A stretch of 64,000 bases of DNA. Source: Bordetella genomosp. 9 (GTDB taxonomy: Bacteria > Pseudomonadota > Gammaproteobacteria > Burkholderiales > Burkholderiaceae_B). Where the stretch lies: positions 3,596,001 through 3,660,000 of the forward strand of contig NZ_CP021109.1 of NCBI RefSeq assembly GCF_002119725.1, written 5' to 3'. Within the stretch, counting starts at the first letter, position 1. Each line of letters starts with the position of its first letter. The notes beneath the pieces were generated by a model. That model had not been told where the DNA came from. It did no database searches and was given only the letters and a program-made list of their open reading frames with translations. Position numbers and translations under genes: made by a program. Positions 1 to 8,226 of this stretch are shown here, piece after piece.

Positions 1-32
1 GGCTGACGCGCCCGCCGCCGGCCCCGGATCGT

Positions 33-452
33 TCAGCGCTTTTCGGCGCAATCGCCGCAGGTGCCGTACAGCACCATGGCGTGGCTTTCCAGCATGAAGC
101 CGTTGTCCTTCGCGATCTTGTGCTGGCGCTTTTCGATTTCGTTGTCGTTGAATTCCACGACCTTTCCGCAGTTGGTGCAGATCAGGTGATCGTGGTGGTC
201 GCCATCGTTCAGCTCGAAAACGGCCTTGCCGGTATCGAATTGACTGCGGGCCAGAATGCCCGCCTGTTCGAACTGGGTCAGAACGCGATAGACGGTGGCG
301 AGCCCGATCTCGACGTTCTCGGCGATCAGGGCGCGATAAACGTCTTCGGCGCTAAGGTGGCGCTGCTCCGCTTTGCGGAAAATATCCAGGATCTTCAGGC
401 GCGGAAAGGTGGCCTTCAAACCCATGGTCTTGAGGTCGCTTTGATCGCTCAT
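33..452 (-). CDS. fur: Ferric uptake regulator Fur
   Basis: Iron-responsive DNA-binding repressor acting in the cytoplasm as a metal-bound dimer. The protein is 139 aa when started at the Met of [20 protein letters not shown]; an upstream in-frame Met at 473 adds seven residues (MRTSTQT) that do not fit the family. The N-terminal two thirds of the first half is the winged helix ([15 protein letters not shown] recognition region). The metal sites are visible as [10 protein letters not shown] near residues 86-96 and the second CxxC (CGDC) at the C-terminus. It is divergent from bamE, the same neighbourhood seen in many betaproteobacteria. Identity is secure; only the start is a choice. Confidence 0.97.
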   Translation of the reverse strand: MSDQSDLKTMGLKATFPRLKILDIFRKAEQRHLSAEDVYRALIAENVEIGLATVYRVLTQFEQAGILARSQFDTGKAVFELNDGDHHDHLICTNCGKVVEFNDNEIEKRQHKIAKDNGFMLESHAMVLYGTCGDCAEKR

Positions 453-558
453 GGTCTGGGTGGAGGTTCGCATGGCCGATGCAGCGGCCGCTCGTCCGGC
501 ATCGGGCGACTCGCGGGCCGTCCGTCAGGCGCCATGCGGAGTGACGGGATAAACCTTT

Positions 559-1239
559 ATGATAACGGTTTTGCCAGAATCCATTCACGGGGGCCGCTCG
601 GTGTCCACCATTGCACGTACCACTTCCCGCCGCCTGAAAGCGGTATTCGCCGTCGCGGCGATCGCGACCGCCCTGGCGGGATGCACCTCCGACAAATGGG
701 GATTCCCCTATAAAGCGCCTATCCAGCAGGGCAATTGGATCACCAGCGAGCAGGTCGCGCTGCTTCGCCCCGGAATGACGCGCGAACAAGTGCGTTTCGC
801 CCTGGGCAGCCCGACGCTGACCGACGTTCTCCATAGCAACCGCTGGGATTACCCCTACTACTACAAGCCGGGATACGGCCCCGCGCAGGAACGCAAATTC
901 ACGGTCTGGTTCGAGAACGACCAGCTCGTGCGCTGGGAAGGCGACAAGCAGCCCGACGTGCAGCCGTTCCAGATCGCCGATGAGCCGGGCAAGGCGGCGC
1001 CCGGTACGTCTACCGGCGGCGGCGCGGCGCGAGGCGCCGCGGCGGCGGGAACGGATGCGGCGAATCCTGGCGGCGCGGGGTTGCCGGCCGGCGTCGCGCC
1101 GTCGGACCGTGCCCCGGCCGATGCAGCGCCCGCCGGCGGCGCGCCCGCGCAAGGCGCATCGCCCGGGACGCCCTCAAGCGCCACGCCCACGGGCGCGCCC
1201 GGGGCCATCCCGGCCAGCCCCGCACAACCCATGCAGTAA
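559..1239 (+). CDS. bamE: Outer-membrane assembly lipoprotein BamE (SmpA/OmlA)
   Basis: Small lipoprotein subunit of the BAM complex that inserts beta-barrel proteins in the outer membrane. A hydrophobic signal (VFAVAAIATALAGC) ends in a lipobox, LAGC, with the Cys as lipid anchor. The BamE fold follows, with LLRPGMTREQVRFALGSP and a W-F-N-D-Q-L-V strand. The ATG at 559 gives 226 aa; a GTG at 601 directly before the signal peptide is an equally plausible start. Roughly the last 90 residues are a low-complexity Ala/Gly/Pro tail that the compact family core lacks. It is followed closely by dapB. Confidence 0.93.
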   Translation: MITVLPESIHGGRSVSTIARTTSRRLKAVFAVAAIATALAGCTSDKWGFPYKAPIQQGNWITSEQVALLRPGMTREQVRFALGSPTLTDVLHSNRWDYPYYYKPGYGPAQERKFTVWFENDQLVRWEGDKQPDVQPFQIADEPGKAAPGTSTGGGAARGAAAAGTDAANPGGAGLPAGVAPSDRAPADAAPAGGAPAQGASPGTPSSATPTGAPGAIPASPAQPMQ

Positions 1240-1254
1240 ACAAGGACTCGCCCG

Positions 1255-2046
1255 ATGCGTATCGCGATCGCCGGCGCAGGCGGCCGAATGGGCCGCATGC
1301 TGATCGAAGCCACCCTGAATCATCCCGGTATGACCCTGGCCGTTGCGCTGAACCGCGCCGGCAGCGACCACATCGGCCAGGACGCCGGCGCGTTCCTGGG
1401 AAGGGACACTGGCGTGCTTATCACGGACGACCTCGACGCCCTTGCGAACGCCGACTGCCTGATCGACTTTACGCGCCCGGAAGGGACGCTGCGTCATTTG
1501 GACGCGTGCGTGAAACACAAGGTCAGGATGGTGATCGGCACCACAGGCTTCGACGACGCCGGACGCGCCGCCATTGCGCGTGCGGCGGAACAGGTTGCGG
1601 TGGTATTCGCGCCGAACATGAGCGTGGGCGTGAACGCCACGCTCAAGCTGCTTGACGTGGCGGCGCGTATTCTGAATTCCGGCTACGACGTGGAAGTATT
1701 CGAAGCGCATCACCGCAACAAGGTGGATGCGCCTTCCGGCACCGCCTTGAAAATGGGCGAGACCGTCGCCGAGGCCTGGGGCGTCAAGCTGCCCGATGTC
1801 GCCACGTGGACTCGCCACGGCGACACCGGGGTGCGGGAGCCGGGCACGATCGGGTTTTCCGTCGTGCGAGGGGGCGACATCGTCGGAGACCACACGGTCT
1901 TCTTCTGCGGCACCGGCGAGCGCATTGAAATCACGCATCGCAGCAGCAGCCGGGCCACCTATGCGCAGGGCAGCCTGCGCGCGGCCGCCTTTCTGCAGGA
2001 TAAGGCCAACGGTCTTTTCGATATGCAGGACGTTCTGGGGCTGTAG
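1255..2046 (+). CDS. dapB: 4-hydroxy-tetrahydrodipicolinate reductase DapB
   Basis: Cytoplasmic NAD(P)H-dependent reductase of the diaminopimelate/lysine pathway, supplying peptidoglycan precursors and lysine. At 263 aa it has the usual family length. The N-terminal nucleotide-binding loop GAGGRMG is at residues 7-13, and the substrate/catalytic motif [15 protein letters not shown] lies in the middle with the expected His pair and Lys. It begins 15 bases after the bamE stop, so the two may be co-transcribed. A GGCCTATA/TATAGGCC stem-loop follows immediately after the stop. No anomalies were seen. Confidence 0.97.
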   Translation: MRIAIAGAGGRMGRMLIEATLNHPGMTLAVALNRAGSDHIGQDAGAFLGRDTGVLITDDLDALANADCLIDFTRPEGTLRHLDACVKHKVRMVIGTTGFDDAGRAAIARAAEQVAVVFAPNMSVGVNATLKLLDVAARILNSGYDVEVFEAHHRNKVDAPSGTALKMGETVAEAWGVKLPDVATWTRHGDTGVREPGTIGFSVVRGGDIVGDHTVFFCGTGERIEITHRSSSRATYAQGSLRAAAFLQDKANGLFDMQDVLGL

Positions 2047-2073
2047 GCCTATAAACCTACAAGCCTATAGGCC
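2046..2073 (+). terminator. Possible stem-loop terminator after dapB
   Basis: An 8-bp perfect stem GGCCTATA (2046-2053) and TATAGGCC (2066-2073) lies directly on and after the dapB stop codon, between convergent dapB and murB. There is no T-tract, so intrinsic termination is only a possibility. The remaining bases up to murB (2074-2173) are G/C-rich with repeated CCCGGGCCGG strings and no gene that I can support. Confidence 0.4.
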
Positions 2074-2173
2074 ATAGGCGGGCATCCTGCCCCAAGGATG
2101 CGGACTCTCGAACCCGCCCGAATCCCGGCTCCCGGGCCGGTCCGCAGACCCGGGCCGGCAGCTCGTTTGGGGC

Positions 2174-3229
2174 TCAAGGCAACACCGGCTCGCGCTCCAG
2201 CTCCACGCCGAATCGCGTCCGCACGTCGGATTGGATGGCGTCCGCCAGCGCGAGGATGTCGGCGGCCGTGGCGCCCCCGCGGTTCACCAGCACCAGGGCC
2301 TGGCGGTCGTGAACGCCAGCCGGACCCCGGTTCCGTCCTTTCCACCCGCATTGATCGATCAGCCACCCTGCCGCCAGTTTGTAGCGGCCGTCCGGCTGCG
2401 CGTACGACACCAGCGCCGGATAGCGTTCTCGCAGCGCGGCGTGCGCCTCCGCCGTCACGATGGGATTCTTGAAGAAGCTGCCCGCGTTGCCGATCACTGC
2501 GGGATCGGGCAGCTTTTGCCGGCGGATCTCACATACGGCATCGAAGATCGCACGCGCGGAGGGCGGGGGTCCGCCCTCGCCGCCCAGAGCGGGATGCCGG
2601 CGCAGATCCGGATACGCCAGGACGGGGCGCCATGGCCGGGGCAAGGCGAAGCGCACTGACACGATCAGCCAGCGTCCGGGCTCGTCGTGCTTGAAGCGGC
2701 TGTCGCGATACGCGAATCGGCAATCGCCTGCGGTCATCTCGACCATCCGGCCGGCGGCCACGTCCCAGGCGCTCAGACCGATCAGCCGCTGGTCCAGTTC
2801 CACGCCATAGGCGCCGATGTTCTGAACGGGCGCGGCGCCCACGGTCCCCGGGATCAAAGCCAGGTTTTCCAGCCCGTCCCAGCCATTGGCCAGGCAGCGG
2901 CCCACGAAGCCATGCCAGTTCTCGCCGCCGCCCGCTTCGACGATCCACGCATCCGCGCGCGCTTCCACGAGGCGAATGCCGGGGATGGCCATGTGGACGA
3001 CGAGACCTTCCACTTCGTGCGGCAGCACGACATTGCTGCCGCCGCCCAGGATGAACACACGCGAATGGCGCCTGGCGAGGGATGACAAGACCGGCAACTG
3101 CGCAAGGGACGTGATCCGCACATAGGCTCGGGCGGACGAGGCCAGCCCGAAGGTATTGAAAGGCGTAAGATCCGCCGCCATCGGCGTGAGCGAGTCCGTA
3201 TCGGTCCGGGGCGCCGATGCATTTGACAT
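2174..3229 (-). CDS. murB: UDP-N-acetylenolpyruvoylglucosamine reductase MurB
   Basis: FAD enzyme that reduces the enolpyruvyl group of UDP-GlcNAc-enolpyruvate with NADPH, the second committed step of peptidoglycan synthesis, in the cytoplasm. The 351-aa product is a type I MurB. FAD-binding features include [10 protein letters not shown] and [20 protein letters not shown]. The catalytic set is recognisable: Arg in FAYRDSRFK, Ser in [10 protein letters not shown], and the C-terminal Glu in ELEREPVLP. It is convergent with dapB. The ATG at 3229 is used; the short Ser/Thr-rich leader before [10 protein letters not shown] is common in this family. Confidence 0.96.
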   Translation of the reverse strand: MSNASAPRTDTDSLTPMAADLTPFNTFGLASSARAYVRITSLAQLPVLSSLARRHSRVFILGGGSNVVLPHEVEGLVVHMAIPGIRLVEARADAWIVEAGGGENWHGFVGRCLANGWDGLENLALIPGTVGAAPVQNIGAYGVELDQRLIGLSAWDVAAGRMVEMTAGDCRFAYRDSRFKHDEPGRWLIVSVRFALPRPWRPVLAYPDLRRHPALGGEGGPPPSARAIFDAVCEIRRQKLPDPAVIGNAGSFFKNPIVTAEAHAALRERYPALVSYAQPDGRYKLAAGWLIDQCGWKGRNRGPAGVHDRQALVLVNRGGATAADILALADAIQSDVRTRFGVELEREPVLP

Positions 3230-3313
3230 TACGTTTGGCTACCTGATATAGTTTTGGTCTTCGCTGATTTTACGCGAACGCGGTGCTGCGGTAGTTTTGC
3301 AGCCCAGCACAAT

Positions 3314-3389
3314 GCGGGAATAGCTCAGTTGGTAGAGCGCAACCTTGCCAAGGTTGAGGTCGCGAGTTCGAGACTCGTTTCCCGCTCCA
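3314..3389 (+). tRNA. tRNA-Gly (anticodon GCC), copy 1
   Basis: Complete 76-nt cloverleaf. The acceptor stem GCGGGAA pairs with TTCCCGC, the D-loop contains AGCTCAGTTGGTAGAGC, the anticodon arm is CAACC-TTGCCAA-GGTTG giving GCC, the T-arm carries GTTCGAG, and CCA is encoded. An identical copy lies at 15198-15273. A strong terminator follows at 3439. Confidence 0.98.
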
Positions 3390-3438
3390 ATAATTCAAGA
3401 TCTACAGACCTTCACTGACGTCTGTAAGTCGTCCGTTG

Positions 3439-3464
3439 AAAAAAGGAGCTTAGGCTCCTTTTTT
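3439..3464 (+). terminator. Intrinsic terminator after tRNA-Gly copy 1
   Basis: Perfect stem AAAAAAGGAGC / GCTCCTTTTTT with a TTAG loop, so an A-tract and a T-tract flank a G/C stem and it can work on both strands. It ends the tRNA transcript. The 200 bases beyond it (3465-3668) hold no gene I can support. Confidence 0.93.
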
Positions 3465-3668
3465 CGTTCCAGCGATCGCCGAGACCAGCGCGACAATGTG
3501 CGCGAAATCGCTGCCCCGTGGCCCATCCCAGAAAAGGTGCGGCGCGTTCGCTGGTGGATGGACAACGCGGCAGTGCGCGAAGAGGCTTAATCGCACGTCC
3601 TGTGCAACAGTGACCGGGGTACGTCCTCATCGTACGTCGCTCACGAGTCGCCGCCTCCGCGCGTTCCC

Positions 3669-4262
3669 TTATCGAATTGATCTCCCTGAGCGCACCACCA
3701 CTGCGTAAAGATCCGCGATCGTCGCCAATGCCCCTTCGTGCAGCGACGTGGCTTCGACATTGACGACGTCGGTTCGGATAGACCGCGTCGCGCAGGCATC
3801 GGCCACCACTGTCGGCTGATTGCCGCGCAGAAATGCGCCTTCGGCGGTGAAGGTCACACACATGTGTGTCATGAACCCGATGACGATGACCTGCTTGTTG
3901 CCAGCTGCGTCCACGCGATCGCCCAAATCAGTGCCGACGAACGCATTCGGTGCCGTCTTGACGATGACCGGCTCGTCGGCCAGCGGCGCGACGGCGGGAT
4001 GAATCTGACCGATCTCGGCGGTGAGGTCGTAGGGCGAACCCTTTCCACCGTCGTGGACGACGTGGATGACCTTGGTCCCGGCGGCGCGCGCCCGGGTCAG
4101 CAGTTCAGATGCCGAAGTCAGGGCCGGCTGCCACCCGGCCAGTTCCATAACGCCGCGAGTGTAGGTGTTCTGGTAGTCCACGAGGATCAAGGTGGACTGG
4201 GCGAGCGCAGCGGGTGTGGCGTCCAGCCCATTGAGCTGGCGCAAGGTGGTCGAGGGATTCAT
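3669..4262 (-). CDS. Isochorismatase-family cysteine hydrolase
   Basis: A 197-aa cytoplasmic hydrolase of the isochorismatase/nicotinamidase fold; the substrate cannot be told from sequence. The catalytic triad of the family is present: Asp29 in LILVDYQNTYTRG, Lys near 101 in VIVKTAPNAF, and Cys near 135 in GFMTHMCVT, followed by the usual non-proline peptide region. Its closest relatives by pattern are hydrolases often annotated as carbamoyl or amide hydrolases. It is transcribed divergently from a GlxA-type AraC regulator, a common arrangement in which the regulator controls the hydrolase. It sits just downstream of a tRNA-Gly and looks accessory. Confidence 0.88.
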   Translation of the reverse strand: MNPSTTLRQLNGLDATPAALAQSTLILVDYQNTYTRGVMELAGWQPALTSASELLTRARAAGTKVIHVVHDGGKGSPYDLTAEIGQIHPAVAPLADEPVIVKTAPNAFVGTDLGDRVDAAGNKQVIVIGFMTHMCVTFTAEGAFLRGNQPTVVADACATRSIRTDVVNVEATSLHEGALATIADLYAVVVRSGRSIR

Positions 4263-4341
4263 GCTGAACTTCCTGAGTATGGGAAATGAAGGATTGCGGC
4301 CATCGGGAATGGCGGCATCGCCATGCTAGGAGTGCCGCGGA

Positions 4342-4378
4342 ATGTCGGCAATGTCGTCTAACATGCAGATTCCGACAT
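4342..4378. promoter_or_regulatory. Inverted half-sites between hydrolase and GlxA regulator
   Basis: ATGTCGG (4342-4348) and its reverse complement CCGACAT (4372-4378) lie 23 bases apart in the 150-base divergent spacer. Their placement fits an operator for the adjacent AraC-type regulator, but binding is only inferred. Confidence 0.4.
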
Positions 4379-4412
4379 CGGGGCAGTGGACACCCCCAGG
4401 GGACCTTCCAGC

Positions 4413-5402
4413 ATGACAAACGTCAAACGCCTCATCGTCATCGTGTTGTTCGACCACGTCGATCTGCTGGACGTGACAGGTCCGGCCGAGGTGTTCTCGC
4501 TGCTTCAGCGCGAGATGGATGAGCCGACGGGTTATGAGGTCGTTTTGGCGTCCCAGACGCTTGCACCGGTCACGACCTCGGCCGGTGTGCGCGTGCTGCC
4601 CGACGCGACGTTCGCCGATCTGGCCCGCCGCAGGATCGACACCCTGGTGGTGCCCGGCGCGGTCGAGGTCGATGCGCAGCGCCGCGTGCGCGCCGTCGCG
4701 GCGCCTTCGGTAGTGGCATCGGTGAAGACGCTCGCGGGCCGCACCCGGCGCATAGCCTCCGTCTGCGTGGGCGCGCACGTGCTGGCCGCTGCGGGCTTGC
4801 TGGACGGCCGGCGCGCCACCACGCACTGGTCCACCGCGCAGCAGCTTGCCCAGGAGCACCCGGCGGTCAAGGTGGATGCCGACCCGATCTTCATCCGCGA
4901 CCGCAACGTCTGGACCGGCGCGGGCCTGACTGCCTGCCTGGACCTGGCGCTGGCCCTGGTCGCCGATGACTTCGGCGAGCGGCTGGCGCTGCGCGTGGCT
5001 CGGCAGCTCGTCATGTTCCTCAAGCGCCCGAGCGGACAAAGCCAGTTCAGCGCCTCGCTGGAGCCAGCCTCCAAAACGCGGCGCATCGACGCGCTACGCC
5101 ACTACATCTTGCATCGCATCGGCGAGCCCATCAGCATTGCGGAGCTCGCCGAGCAGGTGCATGTCAGCGACCGGCAACTGACCCGCATCTTCAAGACCGA
5201 GCTCAACATGACGCCGGCCGCCTACATCGAATCGGTACGCGTGGAGATGGCGCGCAACCGGCTGGAGACCACCGATGATCCGCTCGACCGCATTGCCGCG
5301 GCCTCTGGCTTTCAGACCACCGACACGCTGAACCGGGCGTTCCGCCGCAGGCTGGACACCACGCCGGCCGAGTACCGCAGCCGGTTCAGGACAGTGTGCT
5401 GA
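4413..5402 (+). CDS. GlxA-family transcriptional regulator (DJ-1/PfpI + AraC)
   Basis: A 329-aa two-domain regulator. Residues about 5-190 form a DJ-1/PfpI-like domain, with the nucleophile-elbow Cys in IASVCVGAHVLAAAG; residues about 225-329 form the AraC double helix-turn-helix (ISIAELAEQVHVSDRQLTRI and DRIAAASGFQTTDTLNRAFR). In this family the first domain senses a ligand and is not usually a hydrolase. The ATG at 4413 is chosen because MTNVKRLIVIVLFD starts the domain directly; an upstream ATG at 4386 adds nine residues. It is divergent from the hydrolase gene that it probably regulates. Ligand unknown. Confidence 0.9.
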   Translation: MTNVKRLIVIVLFDHVDLLDVTGPAEVFSLLQREMDEPTGYEVVLASQTLAPVTTSAGVRVLPDATFADLARRRIDTLVVPGAVEVDAQRRVRAVAAPSVVASVKTLAGRTRRIASVCVGAHVLAAAGLLDGRRATTHWSTAQQLAQEHPAVKVDADPIFIRDRNVWTGAGLTACLDLALALVADDFGERLALRVARQLVMFLKRPSGQSQFSASLEPASKTRRIDALRHYILHRIGEPISIAELAEQVHVSDRQLTRIFKTELNMTPAAYIESVRVEMARNRLETTDDPLDRIAAASGFQTTDTLNRAFRRRLDTTPAEYRSRFRTVC

Positions 5403-5456
5403 CCGGCCGGCGGCGCATTGCAATGGGCCGGGATGCTTCTGAGCCCGCACCGACGC

Positions 5457-5485
5457 CAAGGCCGCAGTGATTTGCTGCGGCCTTG
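5457..5485. terminator. Bidirectional hairpin between convergent glxA-like gene and ABC transporter
   Basis: An 11-bp perfect stem, CAAGGCCGCAG (5457-5467) and CTGCGGCCTTG (5475-5485), with a 7-base loop. It sits between two convergent genes, where a shared terminator is expected. The T-tract is weak. Confidence 0.7.
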
Positions 5486-5510
5486 CCGGACAGTCCCATC
5501 AGACCGGGTT

Positions 5511-7364
5511 TCAGCGCTCATCCAGCGCCGGCTCGCGCTCGCCCGATTCATCGGGTGAACCGAATGACTGGCGTGCAAGCAGGGCACGGTAGCGCCCTCC
5601 TTCGATCCGCACCAGTTCGTCGTGGCTGCCTTCTTCGACGACGCGGCCCCGGTCCATCACCAGCAGCCTGTCCAGCGCACGCACGGTCGATAGCCTGTGC
5701 GCAACGACCAGCGTGGTGCGGCCTTCCATGAGCCGGCCCATGGCTTCCTGGATCAACGCCTCGCTTTCGCTGTCCAGGCTGGACGTGGCTTCGTCCAGGA
5801 TCAGGATCGGCGCATCGGCCAGGAAGGCGCGGGCGATCGCCACGCGCTGGCGCTCTCCCCCGCTCAGCTTGACGCCACGTTCGCCTACGGGCGTGTCGTA
5901 CCCCTTCGGCAGCCGCATGATGAACTCGTGCGCGCTCGCCAGCCTGGCGGCGCGTTCGATGTCCGAGCGGCTGGCGCCCGGCCTGGCGTATGCGATGTTC
6001 TCCGCAAGCGTGCGGTGAAACAGCAAGGGTTCCTGCTGCACCAGCGCGATCTGCTGGCGCAGCGACGCCTGCGTGACCTTGGCGATGTCCTGCCCGTCGA
6101 TCGTGATACGGCCCGCGTCCAAGTCGTACAGCCGCTGGATCAGCTTGATGAAGGTGGTCTTGCCGGAACCGGAATGCCCGACCAGGCCCACCCTCTCGCC
6201 GGCGGCGATGCGGACATCGAAATTGCGAAACAGCGGCGTCTCGTGCGAGCCATAGCGGAAAGTGACGCTGTCGAAGCGGATTGCCCCAGCGGTGACGCGC
6301 AGTGCGGCGGCCCCCGGGCGATCGCTGACACCCAGCGGCTGGCCGTTCAGCATCACCAGCTCCTCCATGTCGTTCACGGCGCGCTGCAAGTCGTGCAGCT
6401 CCATGCCAACATCGCGCAGATAGCCCTGCAGCACGAAGAACATCGTCATGGCAAAGGTGACGTCGCCCACAGTGGCTTGCTGGCGCAGCCACAGGTACAG
6501 GGAGGCGCCTATCATCGCCATCTGCAGGATCGTCAGCAACGTGCCCTGCGCGCCCAGGTTGACGGTGGACCGGACCCACGTGCGGCGCGTCCGGTGCTGC
6601 CATTTGTCAACGACTCGCCGCAGGTGCGTTTCCTCGCGCTCCTCGGCGCCAAAGGCCTTGACGACGGGATTGCAGCCGATCGCATCGGCCAGCACACCTC
6701 CCATGCGCGTATCCCAGGTGTTGCTCAAGGCCGCTGCGGGCGCCACGTAGCGCAGGGTGAGCCACACCGTGATGGTCAGGTACGCAACGGAACCCAGGCC
6801 GACGATCAAGCCCATGACGGGCCAATAAAGAGCAAGCAGGCCGGTGGCGCCCACGAGCACGGCAAAGGAAGGCAGCAGCGCCAGGAACAGCGTGTCGTTC
6901 AGCGCATCGGCGGCCCACATGCCGCGCGTGATCTTGCGTACGGTGGATCCCGCGAAGCTGCTGGCGTGCCATTCGGCTGACAGACGCTGCACGTGTTGGA
7001 AGGTCTGGGTGACCATGCCCCGCATCATGGTGAGCGTGAACGGAATGATCAGATGGTAGGCCGCCTGGCGCAACAACACCCCGCCGATGCCGAAGGCCAG
7101 CAGCAGGGCGAACGCAAAGAGCGCCGGCTCCCGGTTGTCCTGGGCGCCGGAGAAGTCCTCCGCGACGGCGTCCATCAGTCTGCCGGCGAACAGCGGCGTC
7201 AGGGCATCCGCCAGGGCGGAAAAGAGGATCAGGCAAATCAGCGCCAGGGTGCGTCCGGGCTGCTGCCCCCAATAGCGGGAGGCAAACTTCAGAACATCGA
7301 TAAACGTGCGGCCGCGCCGTACGTCAGGGGATGGAGTCGTAGTCATGTTGTGCGTCGGCGCCAT
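5511..7364 (-). CDS. ABC exporter, fused membrane and ATPase domains
   Basis: A 617-aa half-transporter of the MsbA/multidrug exporter type in the inner membrane. The N-terminal region to about residue 320 has six predicted membrane spans. The ATPase domain has Walker A GHSGSGKTT, signature LSGGERQR and Walker B ILILDEATSSLDSES, then the H-loop in VVAHRLSTV. It should work as a homodimer; the substrate is not evident. I use the ATG at 7364 (MAPTHNMTTT); a TTG at 7385 and an ATG at 7346 are alternatives, and none has a strong ribosome-binding site. A possible leader peptide lies about 290 bases upstream on the same strand. Confidence 0.9.
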   Translation of the reverse strand: MAPTHNMTTTPSPDVRRGRTFIDVLKFASRYWGQQPGRTLALICLILFSALADALTPLFAGRLMDAVAEDFSGAQDNREPALFAFALLLAFGIGGVLLRQAAYHLIIPFTLTMMRGMVTQTFQHVQRLSAEWHASSFAGSTVRKITRGMWAADALNDTLFLALLPSFAVLVGATGLLALYWPVMGLIVGLGSVAYLTITVWLTLRYVAPAAALSNTWDTRMGGVLADAIGCNPVVKAFGAEEREETHLRRVVDKWQHRTRRTWVRSTVNLGAQGTLLTILQMAMIGASLYLWLRQQATVGDVTFAMTMFFVLQGYLRDVGMELHDLQRAVNDMEELVMLNGQPLGVSDRPGAAALRVTAGAIRFDSVTFRYGSHETPLFRNFDVRIAAGERVGLVGHSGSGKTTFIKLIQRLYDLDAGRITIDGQDIAKVTQASLRQQIALVQQEPLLFHRTLAENIAYARPGASRSDIERAARLASAHEFIMRLPKGYDTPVGERGVKLSGGERQRVAIARAFLADAPILILDEATSSLDSESEALIQEAMGRLMEGRTTLVVAHRLSTVRALDRLLVMDRGRVVEEGSHDELVRIEGGRYRALLARQSFGSPDESGEREPALDER

Positions 7365-7653
7365 GGGAAAGCGCCGGTCCTTCAAATCCGGAGAAACCGC
7401 GAACAGCCGCGCCCGGCCTGCCCGGCGCGGACTGCGAACGGAGGTATGCGCGGCCGCTATGCGGCGGCCCGTCCGGCGTCATGCCGGAAGCCGGCCGCGG
7501 GTAACGTCTTGGCGTTACGCGGGGACGCGCGATCGTGTGCGGAAAACGCCGCGCCAGCCTCGCAGGAAAATGGAAGCGAAGACGGGCGATGAAGGGGCGT
7601 GGCGGCCCGGTCGCCGGGCAACAGACCGGCGACGGGACCGCGCGAGGGACGAC

Positions 7654-7713
7654 TTAATGCCGTCGGGCAGACACGCGCGGGACGGCGATGTCGAACATGG
7701 TGGTCTTCATCAT
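7654..7713 (-). CDS. Candidate 19-aa leader peptide upstream of ABC exporter
   Basis: Reads MMKTTMFDIAVPRVSARRH then TAA. It has an unusually good ribosome-binding site, AGGGAGG, three bases before the double ATG, better than that of the transporter gene itself. The C-terminus is rich in Arg (R-x-x-x-R-R-H). It is oriented toward the ABC exporter with a 290-base gap that contains no other gene. It may be a regulatory upstream ORF or a chance ORF; I know no family for it. Confidence 0.4.
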   Translation of the reverse strand: MMKTTMFDIAVPRVSARRH

Positions 7714-7905
7714 GCGCCTCCCTGAGGTGTGAAGGGGATGAGCGCCGCAGCCCGGATGCGGCCACGGCGGAACGGTCGGATTATGGGGGCCGTCGGCGAT
7801 CGCGTCAATGGTGGCGCGGCCTTGCACCACGCCGGGCGCGGCCGCGCCCCGGCCGCTGGCCTGCTTCCCGCATTCGAGGATTGCGCGCACCAGCAACAGG
7901 CCTTT

Positions 7906-7924
7906 GCGCACCATCCAGGTGCGC
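7906..7924. promoter_or_regulatory. NtrC-type enhancer palindrome upstream of urtABCDE
   Basis: Perfect 7-bp inverted repeat GCGCACC-ATCCA-GGTGCGC. It contains the classical NtrC pattern GCACC-N5-GGTGC without mismatch. It lies about 200 bases upstream of the inferred sigma-54 start, a normal enhancer distance. A half-site GCGCACC occurs just upstream near 7884. Confidence 0.75.
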
Positions 7925-8095
7925 CTGCCAACCCCCCTTGCCTTGCGATGGTGCCTCCGCTCCCGCGGCTTGCCCGCCGCCTGCGCCGGCCCCGTGGACC
8001 AAGCGCTCATGCCGCAGAGCCGTTCACGGCGACGGCCCCGGGGCCGCCAACCGGACGAGCGTATGCGCGCCCGGCCTCCATGTCCCGCAGCAATA

Positions 8096-8111
8096 TGGCA
8101 TAGGTTTTGCT
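8096..8111 (+). promoter_or_regulatory. Sigma-54 (RpoN) promoter of urtABCDE
   Basis: TGGCATAGGTTTTGCT matches the -24/-12 consensus TGGCAC-N5-TTGCW with the required spacing: GG at 8097-8098 and GC at 8109-8110, ten bases between. Transcription would start near 8122, leaving a leader of about 105 bases before urtA. With the NtrC palindrome upstream it points to nitrogen-limitation control. Confidence 0.8.
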
Positions 8112-8226
8112 TTTGACTTTGATGCGCGTGTGCCATCTCTCAAATGGACGAACGGTGCCCGCGCAACGCATCGCCGTGCACTCCTTGCCGGCCATCGCCG
8201 GCTCACCGTTAAGGATTCCGATAACC

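Noticed and set aside
3465..3590. Short frame ending after tRNA-Gly copy 1, possibly a gene remnant
   Set aside because: No start codon with a ribosome-binding site, runs through the tRNA and terminator, and resembles no family I recognise.
7815..7829. Sigma-54-like TGGCGCGGCCTTGCA
   Set aside because: The spacing between GG and GC is nine instead of ten bases, and a correctly spaced site lies at 8096.
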